A stretch of 6,789 nucleotides of DNA from Microcaldota archaeon (GCA_021823945.1 JAKALW010000065.1:1-6789); one strand, 5' to 3'; counted from the first letter of the stretch, positions 1-6,690 are shown. Translations and numbers: made by a program. Notes: generated by a model not told the origin, from the sequence alone.

Positions 1-23
1 GATCTGGAATGCTTTGTGATAAC

Positions 24-1517
24 ATGCCATTGAAAATCGAACCTGTCGGGATAGCAGCAAGCGGCATCAACCTGCCAAACACGCTTTATTTCCCGTTCCT
101 CGTGAAAGGCGACGTAAAGAAGAACCAGTACGTTTGCGTCAATGCGCCGTCGGGCAGGCTGATAGGCATGGTTGTCGAGATAGCGTCCTCAAACAGGTAT
201 TACGAGAAAATGGAGGGAGTCTCCGACTTCTCGATAAACTCCGACCTCACAAGCGCGCTTCCAGCAAAGGACTGGGAATACGCGACCGCGATGGCAAAGG
301 TCCTTGGCGTGCTTGGCGAGAAAGGGATTTACAGGTCTGACTTCCCTGTGTCCCCCGGAAGCGAGGTCTTCGTCCCGGAAGAGGCAGAGCTTGAAAGGTT
401 TCTTGGCTTTGTGAAGGATGGGCTTGAGATAGGCGCGCTTGCCAATTCCCAGACAGCCGCGCGCATAGACATGGACAGGCTTTTCGGCAAGCACCTTGCG
501 ATACTTGCGATGTCCGGCGCGGGAAAATCCCATCTTGCGGCAGTGCTGATTGAGGAAATGCTCTTGCGCCCGCAGGAACTTGGCAGGATGGGGCTGGTAG
601 TTTTTGACCTGCACGGCGAATACGCGTCATTCGCGCACGGGGATTTCGCAAAGCAGGTGCGCATTGTCAATGGCGAGGAAGTGAAAATCCCGTTTGCCAG
701 CCTGCGCGCCACGCTAATCCACAAATGGTATCCCGAAATGACGTCAAAGGGCATAATGACATTGTCCGAGAACCTCGCGGCAGTGCAGAAATCCGAGGGC
801 GGGCTCAAGGACCTGGTAAGGAACATCATTGCCGGCAATGCGAAGCCGAACATCAAGGACGCGCTTGTGCCATACCTCCAGAGCCTTGACAGGATGAACA
901 TCATTTCAGGCGAGGGCAGCCCGAAAATGCAGGACTTCTCAAAGCCCGGCGTGCTCAACGTCTTTGACATGTCCAAAATTACTTCGGAGAAAAAAAGGCA
1001 GATGATTGTCCAGTTCTACACGTCAAGGATATTCAATTTCGTCAAGGCGAAAAAACTCCCGCCGACGCTCATCATGATTGAGGAGGCGCACAATTTCGCG
1101 CCTGAGAAGGCAAGGAAGGGGACTGCGGTCGCAAAGGCGTCAGTCGAGAAAATCGCGCGCGAAGGCAGGAAATTCGGCTGCTGCCTGTGCCTCATATCGC
1201 AGCGCCCGGTGCACATGTCGGTCACGGCCCTGTCCCAGTGCAACTCGAACATAATCCTGCGCGTGACAAACCCGAACGACCTGGGGCACATAGGCACCTC
1301 GTGCGAGGGCATTGACGAGAGCATGCTCAAGTCAATCACAACTTTGAGGACGGGCGACGCCATCCTGGTCGGCGAGGCTGTCAATTTCCCGACATTTTTG
1401 AAAATCCGCGCGCGCAAAACACAGCCCCCGAAACCCTCTGGTTTCCTGACAGGCCTGGCGCTCAAGTTCGAGGAAGGCAAGAAAAAACGCGCAACCGACG
1501 TGGAGGCATACCTATGA
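24..1517 (+). CDS. herA: HerA-type hexameric DNA translocase/helicase
   Basis: This is an FtsK/HerA-superfamily ATPase that, by family knowledge, forms a ring pumping DNA and works with the nuclease NurA and with Mre11-Rad50 to resect double-strand breaks. Numbering here is from the ATG at 9. Residues about 8-130 resemble the N-terminal HAS beta-barrel. Walker A lies at 167-174 (AMSGAGKS), with Ala where the first P-loop Gly is usual. Walker B is IEEAH at 357-361 with two acidic residues, and a polar sensor segment ISQRP is at 396-400. The length, about 500 aa, is normal for archaeal HerA. I prefer the ATG at 24 because GTGAT (16-20) precedes it. The ATG at 9 is also open, and since no stop lies between base 1 and 9, a start outside the window is not excluded. 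The 3' end overlaps the next gene by 4 bp (ATGA), so the two are probably cotranscribed. The family call is firm; the partner genes are not in view. Confidence 0.93.
   Translation: MPLKIEPVGIAASGINLPNTLYFPFLVKGDVKKNQYVCVNAPSGRLIGMVVEIASSNRYYEKMEGVSDFSINSDLTSALPAKDWEYATAMAKVLGVLGEKGIYRSDFPVSPGSEVFVPEEAELERFLGFVKDGLEIGALANSQTAARIDMDRLFGKHLAILAMSGAGKSHLAAVLIEEMLLRPQELGRMGLVVFDLHGEYASFAHGDFAKQVRIVNGEEVKIPFASLRATLIHKWYPEMTSKGIMTLSENLAAVQKSEGGLKDLVRNIIAGNAKPNIKDALVPYLQSLDRMNIISGEGSPKMQDFSKPGVLNVFDMSKITSEKKRQMIVQFYTSRIFNFVKAKKLPPTLIMIEEAHNFAPEKARKGTAVAKASVEKIAREGRKFGCCLCLISQRPVHMSVTALSQCNSNIILRVTNPNDLGHIGTSCEGIDESMLKSITTLRTGDAILVGEAVNFPTFLKIRARKTQPPKPSGFLTGLALKFEEGKKKRATDVEAYL
1502..1506 (+). promoter_or_regulatory. 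Ribosome binding site GGAGG inside the herA 3' end
   Basis: GGAGG sits 7 nt before the ATG at 1514 and lies wholly within the last codons of herA. Together with the ATGA stop/start overlap it fixes the start of the downstream gene and points to translational coupling in one transcript. Confidence 0.75.
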
Positions 1518-2479
1518 GTCCCAAAAACGCGAAGGAAAAGCCAGGCCACAGGATAGCCATTGACACGCTTGGCAGGGAAGTGGTGTTCACTGCCGAGAGG
1601 GCAGCGCGGCCCCATGATTTTTCAAAAGTCAGGTACATTAAGACGCAGAATCCGCAGGACTGCTTCTTCTGCCCAGGCAACGAGGCGAAGACGCCGCCCG
1701 AAATAGAGCACGTGCCAGCAGGCAACAACCAGAAAATTGCTCGGGGCGGGAAAAGCGCGTACTGGAAAACCAGGTGTTTTGAAAACAAGTTCCCGTCAGT
1801 GCGGCCGCAATGGGCGCGCGCGTACGGATACCACGAGATAATGCTTGAAACCCCCAGGCACGACTTGTCCGTTTCTGAAATCGGGCTTGATTCGTGGGTG
1901 GAATTCCTGAAGCTTGCCGGGCGCAGGATGGCTGCGCACATGAAGGACCCGAAAATCAAATACACGATTGTTTTCAAGAACGAGGGCAGGGACGCGGGCG
2001 CGTCGCTCGAGCACACGCATTCGCAGATTGTGTCATTGCCATTTGTCCCAAGCCAGATGAAAAAATATTCCAAAAGCCATGCGAAGGAAATTGCCCTGAA
2101 CCTGAAGCAAAAGGAAAATATATTCTATGAAAACGGCGGCTTTGCGTGCTTCTGCCCCGAAACGTCGCAGTTCCATTACGAGGCATGGGTCGTGCCAAAA
2201 AAACTGATTGGCGGGCTAGACAGCATGCAAGGCAGAGAGATTGAAAACCTCGCCGACGCCATGCTCGCCGCATTGTCAAGGCTTGACAAAATAACCACGT
2301 TCGCGCCATACAATATTGCCTACATTATGGCGCCAAAGGGCGCAAGGGGATTTAGGATGAGCGTGCGCATCATGCCAAGGCTTGCGACATGGGCGGGATT
2401 CGAGATGGGTTGCGGAGCTGTGATGAATTCCATACTCCCCGACATGGCGGCAAAGGATTACAGAGATGTAAAAGCTTGA
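1514..2479 (+). CDS. galT: Galactose-1-phosphate uridylyltransferase family protein (GalT-like, HIT superfamily)
   Basis: GalT moves UMP between UDP-glucose and galactose 1-phosphate through a uridylylated histidine, and related enzymes use other sugar phosphates or nucleotides. Signatures visible in the 321 aa are: C50-x-x-C53 in CFFCPGNE; an NKFPS stretch at 91-95; a GYHEIMLETPRH stretch ending at H116; and AGASLEHTHSQ, where H169 aligns with the catalytic His, with Q171 after it. By alignment from memory with the E. coli enzyme, the zinc ligands (C50, C53, H116, H167) are all kept. The second, iron-binding site is lost: the C-terminal HxH is replaced in FRMSVRIMPRL, the other His falls at an Ile, and the Glu falls at Tyr182. 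The C-terminal AGFEMGCG region matches the family. Whether the true substrate is galactose 1-phosphate cannot be told; an ADP-glucose phosphorylase-like or other nucleotidyl transfer role is possible. It overlaps herA by 4 bp. No other sugar gene is in the window. Confidence 0.85.
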   Translation: MSPKNAKEKPGHRIAIDTLGREVVFTAERAARPHDFSKVRYIKTQNPQDCFFCPGNEAKTPPEIEHVPAGNNQKIARGGKSAYWKTRCFENKFPSVRPQWARAYGYHEIMLETPRHDLSVSEIGLDSWVEFLKLAGRRMAAHMKDPKIKYTIVFKNEGRDAGASLEHTHSQIVSLPFVPSQMKKYSKSHAKEIALNLKQKENIFYENGGFACFCPETSQFHYEAWVVPKKLIGGLDSMQGREIENLADAMLAALSRLDKITTFAPYNIAYIMAPKGARGFRMSVRIMPRLATWAGFEMGCGAVMNSILPDMAAKDYRDVKA

Positions 2480-2553
2480 AAAAAATTTAATTTGGGCAAA
2501 AACAATCAGATATAAAAAACATATAGAAGAATATAATTAGCCGCAGATGCACA

Positions 2554-2583
2554 TTTTTATACAGAGTTACGAGCCTATTTAAG
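2554..2583 (+). promoter_or_regulatory. Candidate archaeal promoter (two TATA-like boxes)
   Basis: The AT-rich spacer between the GalT-like gene and the kinase-like gene contains TTTTTATA at 2554-2561 and TATTTAAG at 2576-2583. With the usual archaeal spacing of about 25 bp, the second box would start transcription near 2603-2606 and leave a leader of about 15 nt; the first would start near 2584-2587. I see no clear BRE. The rest of the spacer (2480-2553) is A/T-rich, with only a weak T-rich stretch (TTTAATTT, 2486-2493) that might end the upstream transcript. Confidence 0.45.
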
Positions 2584-2619
2584 CCTTAAAGAAGCAAGAA
2601 AAATACAGCAAGTGGGATT

Positions 2620-3642
2620 ATGGGACCTTTAGTAGAAAAACCAACCAATAGCCAGAAGGCTAACGGATTCCTTGGCATGCTATTAGAGGAAACCAGAATT
2701 TCCAAGACTGGCAAAATACAAGCCCCAGCAACCATAATAGAGGAACTGGCGAACGTTACGCTTGCTGAAAATGCGCAGGAAACTGTGCGCGCGGCAAAGA
2801 AAGTGGCGGCCAAGTCAGTGGAAAAAAGGGCGCAGCCAGCCAAAAAGCGCGCAAAGATGGTGCTTTCAGTAAGGAAGGTCAGCTCCCCGCGCTCAAAGCC
2901 AAAAAAATACTCATTCACAGTAATAGAAGGTCACGAGTCAGACACAGGAGAGCGCACAATTGTCGCAAGCATGGGCAATGACAAGATAATTGGCAGGGTC
3001 ACGCCAAAGGAAAACGCGATAATGCTTGCGAAAAACGCCCACCTGCTCGGAGAAGGGCTCCCGCCAGTGGTCGGGATTGCCAATGCGGACGAAGGCAACG
3101 CATACCTGATAATCAAGTCCCCTGAACTCCCGATGGGGCTCATAAAAAAATACGACATGTCGCCATTCCACAACCCTTACGCCGCAAGCGTGCTGATACA
3201 AAAAATATCAAAGCTGCACGGGAGTGGCGCGCTGCTTGGCAGTTTCAACCCTGGCACAGTGGCATTCACTGCAAAGGGCGCGTGCCTTACCGACATAAGG
3301 AGCCTCACTTTTGTAAAGAAAGGCGAAAGCGCGGTTGGCGAGTTCATCTACGTCCTTGCCAGCCTTGCCAGGGAAAACCTTGCTCAGATGGAAGAAATGC
3401 CGCGCCTTGTCTCAAATTACATATCAGCCAAGAAAAACAAGGACGACATTGACAGGTATTTCTCAGACCCGCTGGCATACTCGAAAATTGACAGGGACAT
3501 ATATTCCTCTGTCATGTTCGACAAGAAGCACAAGTACGCAATCAAGTCCTACTCAGAGGCTACGCTTGCAGGGCTTGTGATGCAGAAAGTCACGCGCTAC
3601 AGCGGCGTGCTCGCAATGCTCCACCTCCAGAAGAAGCAGTGA
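2620..3642 (+). CDS. Putative kinase-fold protein lacking catalytic residues (pseudokinase) with basic N-terminal tail
   Basis: I do not recognise this as a named family; the kinase reading is my own motif match. Residues about 57-96 are very rich in Lys, Arg and Ala, probably a disordered basic linker that could bind nucleic acid or the ribosome. From about 97 a protein-kinase/APH/Bud32-like pattern appears: an N-lobe segment with ENAIMLAKNAHLLGEGLPPV at 131-150 and a YLIIK strand at 162-166, then ISKLHGSGALLGSFNPGTV (196-214), which aligns with the catalytic loop LHxxGxxHGDxxxxN. The catalytic Asp is Ser208 and the metal-binding Asn is Thr213. LTDIRS (223-228) matches the DFG segment, keeping Asp225. 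About 85 more residues follow. Phosphotransfer therefore looks unlikely; nucleotide or partner binding is possible. The ATG at 2620 is the only good start, because an in-frame TAA lies at 2587-2589; its ribosome site (GGGAT) is weak. It has its own promoter candidate and converges with rad50. Confidence 0.6.
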   Translation: MGPLVEKPTNSQKANGFLGMLLEETRISKTGKIQAPATIIEELANVTLAENAQETVRAAKKVAAKSVEKRAQPAKKRAKMVLSVRKVSSPRSKPKKYSFTVIEGHESDTGERTIVASMGNDKIIGRVTPKENAIMLAKNAHLLGEGLPPVVGIANADEGNAYLIIKSPELPMGLIKKYDMSPFHNPYAASVLIQKISKLHGSGALLGSFNPGTVAFTAKGACLTDIRSLTFVKKGESAVGEFIYVLASLARENLAQMEEMPRLVSNYISAKKNKDDIDRYFSDPLAYSKIDRDIYSSVMFDKKHKYAIKSYSEATLAGLVMQKVTRYSGVLAMLHLQKKQ

Positions 3643-3658
3643 CGCTTTTAGTTGACGA

Positions 3659-3680
3659 AGCAGCGTCGCGGCTAATTTTT
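3659..3680 (+). terminator. Hairpin plus T-tract terminator candidate
   Basis: Bases 3659-3673 can fold into a 15-nt hairpin with five pairs and one A-G mismatch around a 3-nt loop, followed by AA and five T (3676-3680). It begins 17 nt after the stop of the kinase-like gene. In archaea a T-tract alone can terminate, so the hairpin may be incidental. The remainder of the convergent spacer (3681-3790) holds no gene that I can support, and only a weak 4-bp hairpin (TGGC/GCCA) that might serve rad50 on the minus strand. Confidence 0.45.
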
Positions 3681-3790
3681 AGGATAGAAACAATATGTCC
3701 CAGCGCAAGCTTTGGCTTTTGCCATGCCAACTTTGCTCTTAGCCCTCGCTCCAAAATAGGTTATCTGCATGAGCGCAAACTGCCAAAGCA

Positions 3791-6097
3791 TCACTGGGCG
3801 GAAACAGTCGTAGGATTGTTCTTTTCCTTGTCGCGGTGCAGGTTGTAGACCTTCCCGGCGCCATAATCCACAAGCGCGGTGTCGTGCGTGATTACGAACA
3901 CCTGCTCCACAAGCGCCGGGATTTTTTCCGACAATGCCTGCGACAAAGTTCTCACTGCGTCCGAATCGAGGTTGTGCGTCGGCTCGTCGAGTATGAGCCA
4001 TGAGAGGTTAGGGGTGAGGACAGTGGCAAAGGCAATCCTCAAGGATAGGGCAAGGCACGCGCGCTCGCCGCCCGAGGCCACAGTGTCAAGGCTTCTCCAC
4101 TGCGTGTCATAGACCTCGAAAAAGTAATCCTTTTCATCAACTGACAGCCTGGCTTTTTTCATGTCGCCGTAAGGATAGACAATCTGCCAGATTTCCTCAA
4201 GCGCCATGTTGACTGCGCCCATGTACTCGTTCCTCACGGCAAGCTGTGTCGTCGCAATCGCGTTTTTTAGGATAGCCGCCTGGTCAATCCTGTAATCCAT
4301 GTCGGATATGGATTTCTTCACCTTGCCAAGCCTTTCAACTTCGAGCCCCGCATTGGCCAGGGACTGTTCCATTGCCACGCGCGCCTTTGCAAGCCCGGAG
4401 AGCCCCGACTCAAGGCGCGCAATCTCGACCTTGGCGGATTCAAGCGAATTCCTCGAAGCGTCATAGGCGGCCTGTGAAAACCCAAGCCCTGCAAGGCTTT
4501 GCTTCAGGTCTGCCGCTGCCGCGCGAATCCTTCCAAGCTTGTCAAGCGCGTCAAGCTGGGACTGCATCCGCGCACTGTCGCCGGATTTTGTCGCAAGTTC
4601 GCGCGATATTGCCTCTGATTTGAGGGACAATTCGTTTTTTTGGAGCATCTTGAATTCAAGCAGCGAGGATTCGGAAGCAATTATGGGCGCAGGTTCCTGG
4701 ATTTTCGCCATTTCCGACTCTAGCTGGGACACTGTCTGCTCAAGCGCGAGCGCCATCCTCTGCCTGCCCTGCAGGGACTGGAGCGCGGAAAGCTCCGACC
4801 TTGCAAGAGCCTCTGCCTCGCGGGATTTGATGTCGCATTCCCTGGACACGCGCTCCTTTTCGGATTTCAGGTGCTCGAGTTCCCCGCCCACAAGGGGCTT
4901 GGAGCATACAGGGCATTTTGCAGCCTTGCCTCCGGCCTTCATTGCGCCAAGCGCGCCAAGCGCCTCTTCCTTTTGCGATTTCAGGACTGTAATAGACACA
5001 AGCGCGTCCTCGTGGGCGCGGGTCAGGCGCTCGATTTCCGATTCAAGCGTGCGCCCGCCTATTGGCTTTTTCGCCTCTGCGAGCTCCGCCTTTTTCCTGG
5101 CGGCCTCTATCCTGAGATGCTCAAGCCTGCCGAATGTTGCCCTCAAAAAGCCAAGCTTGGCATTTGACAATGATATGTCGCGCTCAAGGGAGCCAATCTG
5201 GTTTTTCTGCTGGGACAACAACTTGTTTTGCGATTCAATCTCGGATTTCAGCCGGGAATGCGCCTGGGACACGGAGATTGCCTCGATGTCCTGCGCTATT
5301 TTTGAAAGGGCCTTCATTTCGCCGTCGTAATTGGAAAGGGAGAGGGACATGCGCTCGTGCTCAGCCTTGAGAGCCGCGAGCTTGTCATACTCTGCGCGCG
5401 CCTGTTTTTGCCGCGCCGAGTATGCCTCAAGCTCGTCCTGGGTTTTTGAAATCTGGCCTGAAATCTGGGCGAACTGCTCCCTTGACTCGGAAAGCAGGGA
5501 ATTCGCCTTTGCCAGCTCGTCTTCGGAAAAATTCTCGGCAAGCGCGCGCTTGTGGTCCGCAAGCCTGTTTGCCACGGTGGTCATGCCGGCACGGGCTGTC
5601 TCGAACCTGTCGAGCCCGAGCAACTCGTCAATCTCGACTTTGCGCTTTTTGGGGTCCAATGACAGGAAATAATCCACCCTGTTCTGCTCTGAATAAATTG
5701 CCCGGGAAAAAAGCTCGAAATCAACCCCCAGGATTTTTGAGATGCGGGAAGTGACTGCACGCGGGCCCTTCTCGACAAGCTTGCCGTCGCGCGCAAGCTC
5801 GCAGTCCTCGGACGCGCCCTTTGCAGAGACTGAGCGCACCACAGTGTACTCATTGCCGTCGAAATCGAAAACCAGGCGGACGCGCGCCATATTGGAGCCG
5901 TAAAAAAGCACGTCCTTGAGGCTCACCTTGCTGCGCTTCAAAGACGGGAAAGTGCCGTAAAGCGCGAAAGATATGGCGTCAAGCACGGAACTTTTCCCGC
6001 TGCCCATTATGCCCACTAGGAAATTGGTGCCCTTGGCGAATTCTAATGTGGAGTGTTGGTGAGACCGCCAGTTCTCCATCTCAAGCAGGCGTATCAT
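3791..6097 (-). CDS. rad50: DNA double-strand break repair ATPase Rad50
   Basis: Rad50 pairs with the Mre11 nuclease to tether and process broken DNA ends. Counting from the ATG at 6097 (768 aa): the N-terminus MIRLLEMENWRSH is typical; Walker A is G29-S36 (GIMGSGKS); a Q-loop region with YSEQNRVDYF is followed by LDPKKRKVEIDELLGLDRFE. Two long heptad-like, Glu/Lys/Ala/Leu-rich coiled-coil arms flank the zinc hook C395-P-V-C398, almost exactly at mid-protein. The ABC signature SGGER is at 675-679, Walker B LILDE at 701-705, the D-loop around NLDSD, and the H-loop His at 738. At 768 aa it is shorter than the roughly 880 aa of Pyrococcus Rad50, so the coiled coils are short. The frame is open for 36 codons upstream (to 6205), but that extension is unlike Rad50, and GGGAG precedes the chosen ATG. 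It is convergent with the kinase-like gene; mre11 is not in the window. Confidence 0.95.
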   Translation of the reverse strand: MIRLLEMENWRSHQHSTLEFAKGTNFLVGIMGSGKSSVLDAISFALYGTFPSLKRSKVSLKDVLFYGSNMARVRLVFDFDGNEYTVVRSVSAKGASEDCELARDGKLVEKGPRAVTSRISKILGVDFELFSRAIYSEQNRVDYFLSLDPKKRKVEIDELLGLDRFETARAGMTTVANRLADHKRALAENFSEDELAKANSLLSESREQFAQISGQISKTQDELEAYSARQKQARAEYDKLAALKAEHERMSLSLSNYDGEMKALSKIAQDIEAISVSQAHSRLKSEIESQNKLLSQQKNQIGSLERDISLSNAKLGFLRATFGRLEHLRIEAARKKAELAEAKKPIGGRTLESEIERLTRAHEDALVSITVLKSQKEEALGALGAMKAGGKAAKCPVCSKPLVGGELEHLKSEKERVSRECDIKSREAEALARSELSALQSLQGRQRMALALEQTVSQLESEMAKIQEPAPIIASESSLLEFKMLQKNELSLKSEAISRELATKSGDSARMQSQLDALDKLGRIRAAAADLKQSLAGLGFSQAAYDASRNSLESAKVEIARLESGLSGLAKARVAMEQSLANAGLEVERLGKVKKSISDMDYRIDQAAILKNAIATTQLAVRNEYMGAVNMALEEIWQIVYPYGDMKKARLSVDEKDYFFEVYDTQWRSLDTVASGGERACLALSLRIAFATVLTPNLSWLILDEPTHNLDSDAVRTLSQALSEKIPALVEQVFVITHDTALVDYGAGKVYNLHRDKEKNNPTTVSAQ

Positions 6098-6104
6098 GTT
6101 GTAG

Positions 6105-6109
6105 CTCCC
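6105..6109 (-). promoter_or_regulatory. Ribosome binding site GGGAG deciding the rad50 start
   Basis: On the minus strand GGGAG ends 7 nt before the ATG at 6097. This supports the 768-aa start over the longer open frame that begins at 6205, whose extra 36 residues are Phe/Pro-rich and do not resemble any Rad50 N-terminus. Confidence 0.7.
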
Positions 6110-6133
6110 GCTAAGTATTGGGAGGGGAAAACA

Positions 6134-6139
6134 ATTAAA
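6134..6139 (-). promoter_or_regulatory. Candidate TATA box for rad50
   Basis: TTTAAT on the minus strand lies about 37 bp before the rad50 ATG. A start site about 25 bp downstream (near 6110-6112) would give a short leader still containing GGGAG. A second AT-rich box, TTTAAA at 6214-6219, would give a leader of about 100 nt. I see no clear BRE at either. Confidence 0.35.
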
Positions 6140-6218
6140 CATGGCAGGGATATGAGGTTTCAAAAAGGGTATGATGCGGAAAGCAAAAGGCCACGAAAAA
6201 AGCAATGCTAAGGTTTAA

Positions 6219-6245
6219 AGAAAAAATGCTGAGAAAAAGCAGAAA
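6219..6245 (-). terminator. T-rich terminator region after aEF-1beta
   Basis: Directly after the aEF-1beta TAG the minus strand carries T-tracts (five T at 6234-6238, six T at 6221-6226, and six more at 6196-6201) without a strong hairpin. Archaeal termination commonly uses such runs. If it acts here, rad50 is transcribed separately from its own promoter. Confidence 0.45.
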
Positions 6246-6497
6246 CTAAATCCTGTCAACTGACACTGTCTCGACGCCGCTCGCGTTCGGGATGGCGGAC
6301 GCCTTTTCCTCAAGCGAGGATGACGCGCCTTCGCCGTCCTCGACAATGAATGTCGCCATGATGGCGACAATGCCGAATGCGACCGGCTCTTCCGCCATCT
6401 TGTACGGATGCAATGTGGCGGCCACGTCGGATTTGAGCTTCTCGAACCCCGCCATGTCCTCTGGCATGATTTTCAAGACGATTGCAACGTTGCCCAT
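6246..6497 (-). CDS. Translation elongation factor aEF-1beta (guanine nucleotide exchange factor for aEF-1alpha)
   Basis: aEF-1beta exchanges GDP for GTP on aEF-1alpha during translation elongation in the cytoplasm. The 83-aa product begins MGNVAIVLKIMPED, the usual N-terminus of the family, and carries EEPVAFGI at 36-43 followed by a beta strand IMATFIVEDGEG (46-57). This fits the small alpha/beta sandwich, and the length is close to the usual 85-90 aa. I chose the ATG at 6497 because MG(N/K/D)V is the normal start; an in-frame TTG at 6506 would add three residues (MFD). A GAGG at 6508-6511 lies 10 nt upstream of the chosen ATG. The gene follows the zinc-ribbon gene after 27 nt on the same strand, a pairing known in archaea, so both probably share one transcript. 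Confidence 0.92.
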   Translation of the reverse strand: MGNVAIVLKIMPEDMAGFEKLKSDVAATLHPYKMAEEPVAFGIVAIMATFIVEDGEGASSSLEEKASAIPNASGVETVSVDRI

Positions 6498-6524
6498 GTC
6501 AAACAATCCTCAATTAGGCTAAAT

Positions 6525-6680
6525 CTAGGGGCCCACGTGGCCTGTCACCGGGCATGTGTACGGCGAGGAGATTTTCCTGCAGTGGTTGCACCTGACTATG
6601 ACGCCCTGCTCGCTGAATGGCGAGAGGAATTCCGAATAGCTTGATGTCTGCTTGCCACATGTTGAACAGTTTTTCAGCAA
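6525..6680 (-). CDS. Small zinc-ribbon protein, predicted RNA-binding/translation-associated (COG2888-like), TTG start
   Basis: This 51-aa gene is easily missed because it is short and starts with TTG. The product has CSTC at 5-8, RCNHCR at 30-35 and ends SSPYTCPVTGHVGP, closely following the archaeal small zinc-ribbon family that sits beside aEF-1beta and typically ends in a YxCPxCGxxGP-like tail. A strong AGGTGAT site three bases before the TTG, and the absence of any ATG between it and the in-frame stop TAA at 6729-6731, fix the start. Only two complete CxxC pairs remain (C5/C8 and C31/C34). The expected second pair reads S20-P-F-S23 and the last reads C43-P-V-T46, with H48 nearby. One zinc site is thus likely instead of two. 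The aEF-1beta start lies 27 nt downstream. The exact role in translation is not established. Confidence 0.85.
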   Translation of the reverse strand: MLKNCSTCGKQTSSYSEFLSPFSEQGVIVRCNHCRKISSPYTCPVTGHVGP

Positions 6681-6683
6681 TTT

Positions 6684-6690
6684 ATCACCT
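6684..6690 (-). promoter_or_regulatory. Ribosome binding site AGGTGAT deciding the TTG start
   Basis: AGGTGAT on the minus strand matches the archaeal 16S rRNA 3' end well and lies 3 nt before the TTG at 6680. The GTGAT before the herA ATG at 24 has the same 3-nt spacing. Confidence 0.75.

Noticed and set aside
329..976. 215-aa minus-strand frame opposite herA
   Set aside because: It is antisense to the HerA ATPase core, including Walker A, and has no recognisable motif of its own.
3700..3735. Possible small structured RNA in the convergent spacer (TGGC/GCCA hairpin)
   Set aside because: The stem is only 4 bp with no promoter or known RNA consensus, so it does not rise above chance.
3639..3848. 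69-aa plus-strand frame with a GTG start overlapping the end of the kinase-like gene by 4 bp
   Set aside because: Its product resembles nothing, it runs antisense into the rad50 3' end, and it spans the hairpin/T-tract terminator candidate.
4539..5330. 263-aa plus-strand frame opposite rad50
   Set aside because: It is Ser-rich low-complexity translation of the antisense of a coiled-coil region; the rad50 frame has clear motifs on both sides, so this is a codon-bias shadow.
6098..6205. 36-codon N-terminal extension of rad50
   Set aside because: It is Phe/Pro-rich and unlike Rad50, lies in AT-rich spacer sequence with TATA-like boxes, and a good ribosome site precedes the internal ATG at 6097.
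6292..6522. 76-aa plus-strand frame opposite aEF-1beta
   Set aside because: It is antisense to a confidently identified aEF-1beta gene and has no family features.
6408..6644. 78-aa plus-strand frame over the zinc-ribbon gene
   Set aside because: The minus strand here encodes a recognisable zinc-ribbon protein with a strong ribosome site; the plus frame shows no motif.
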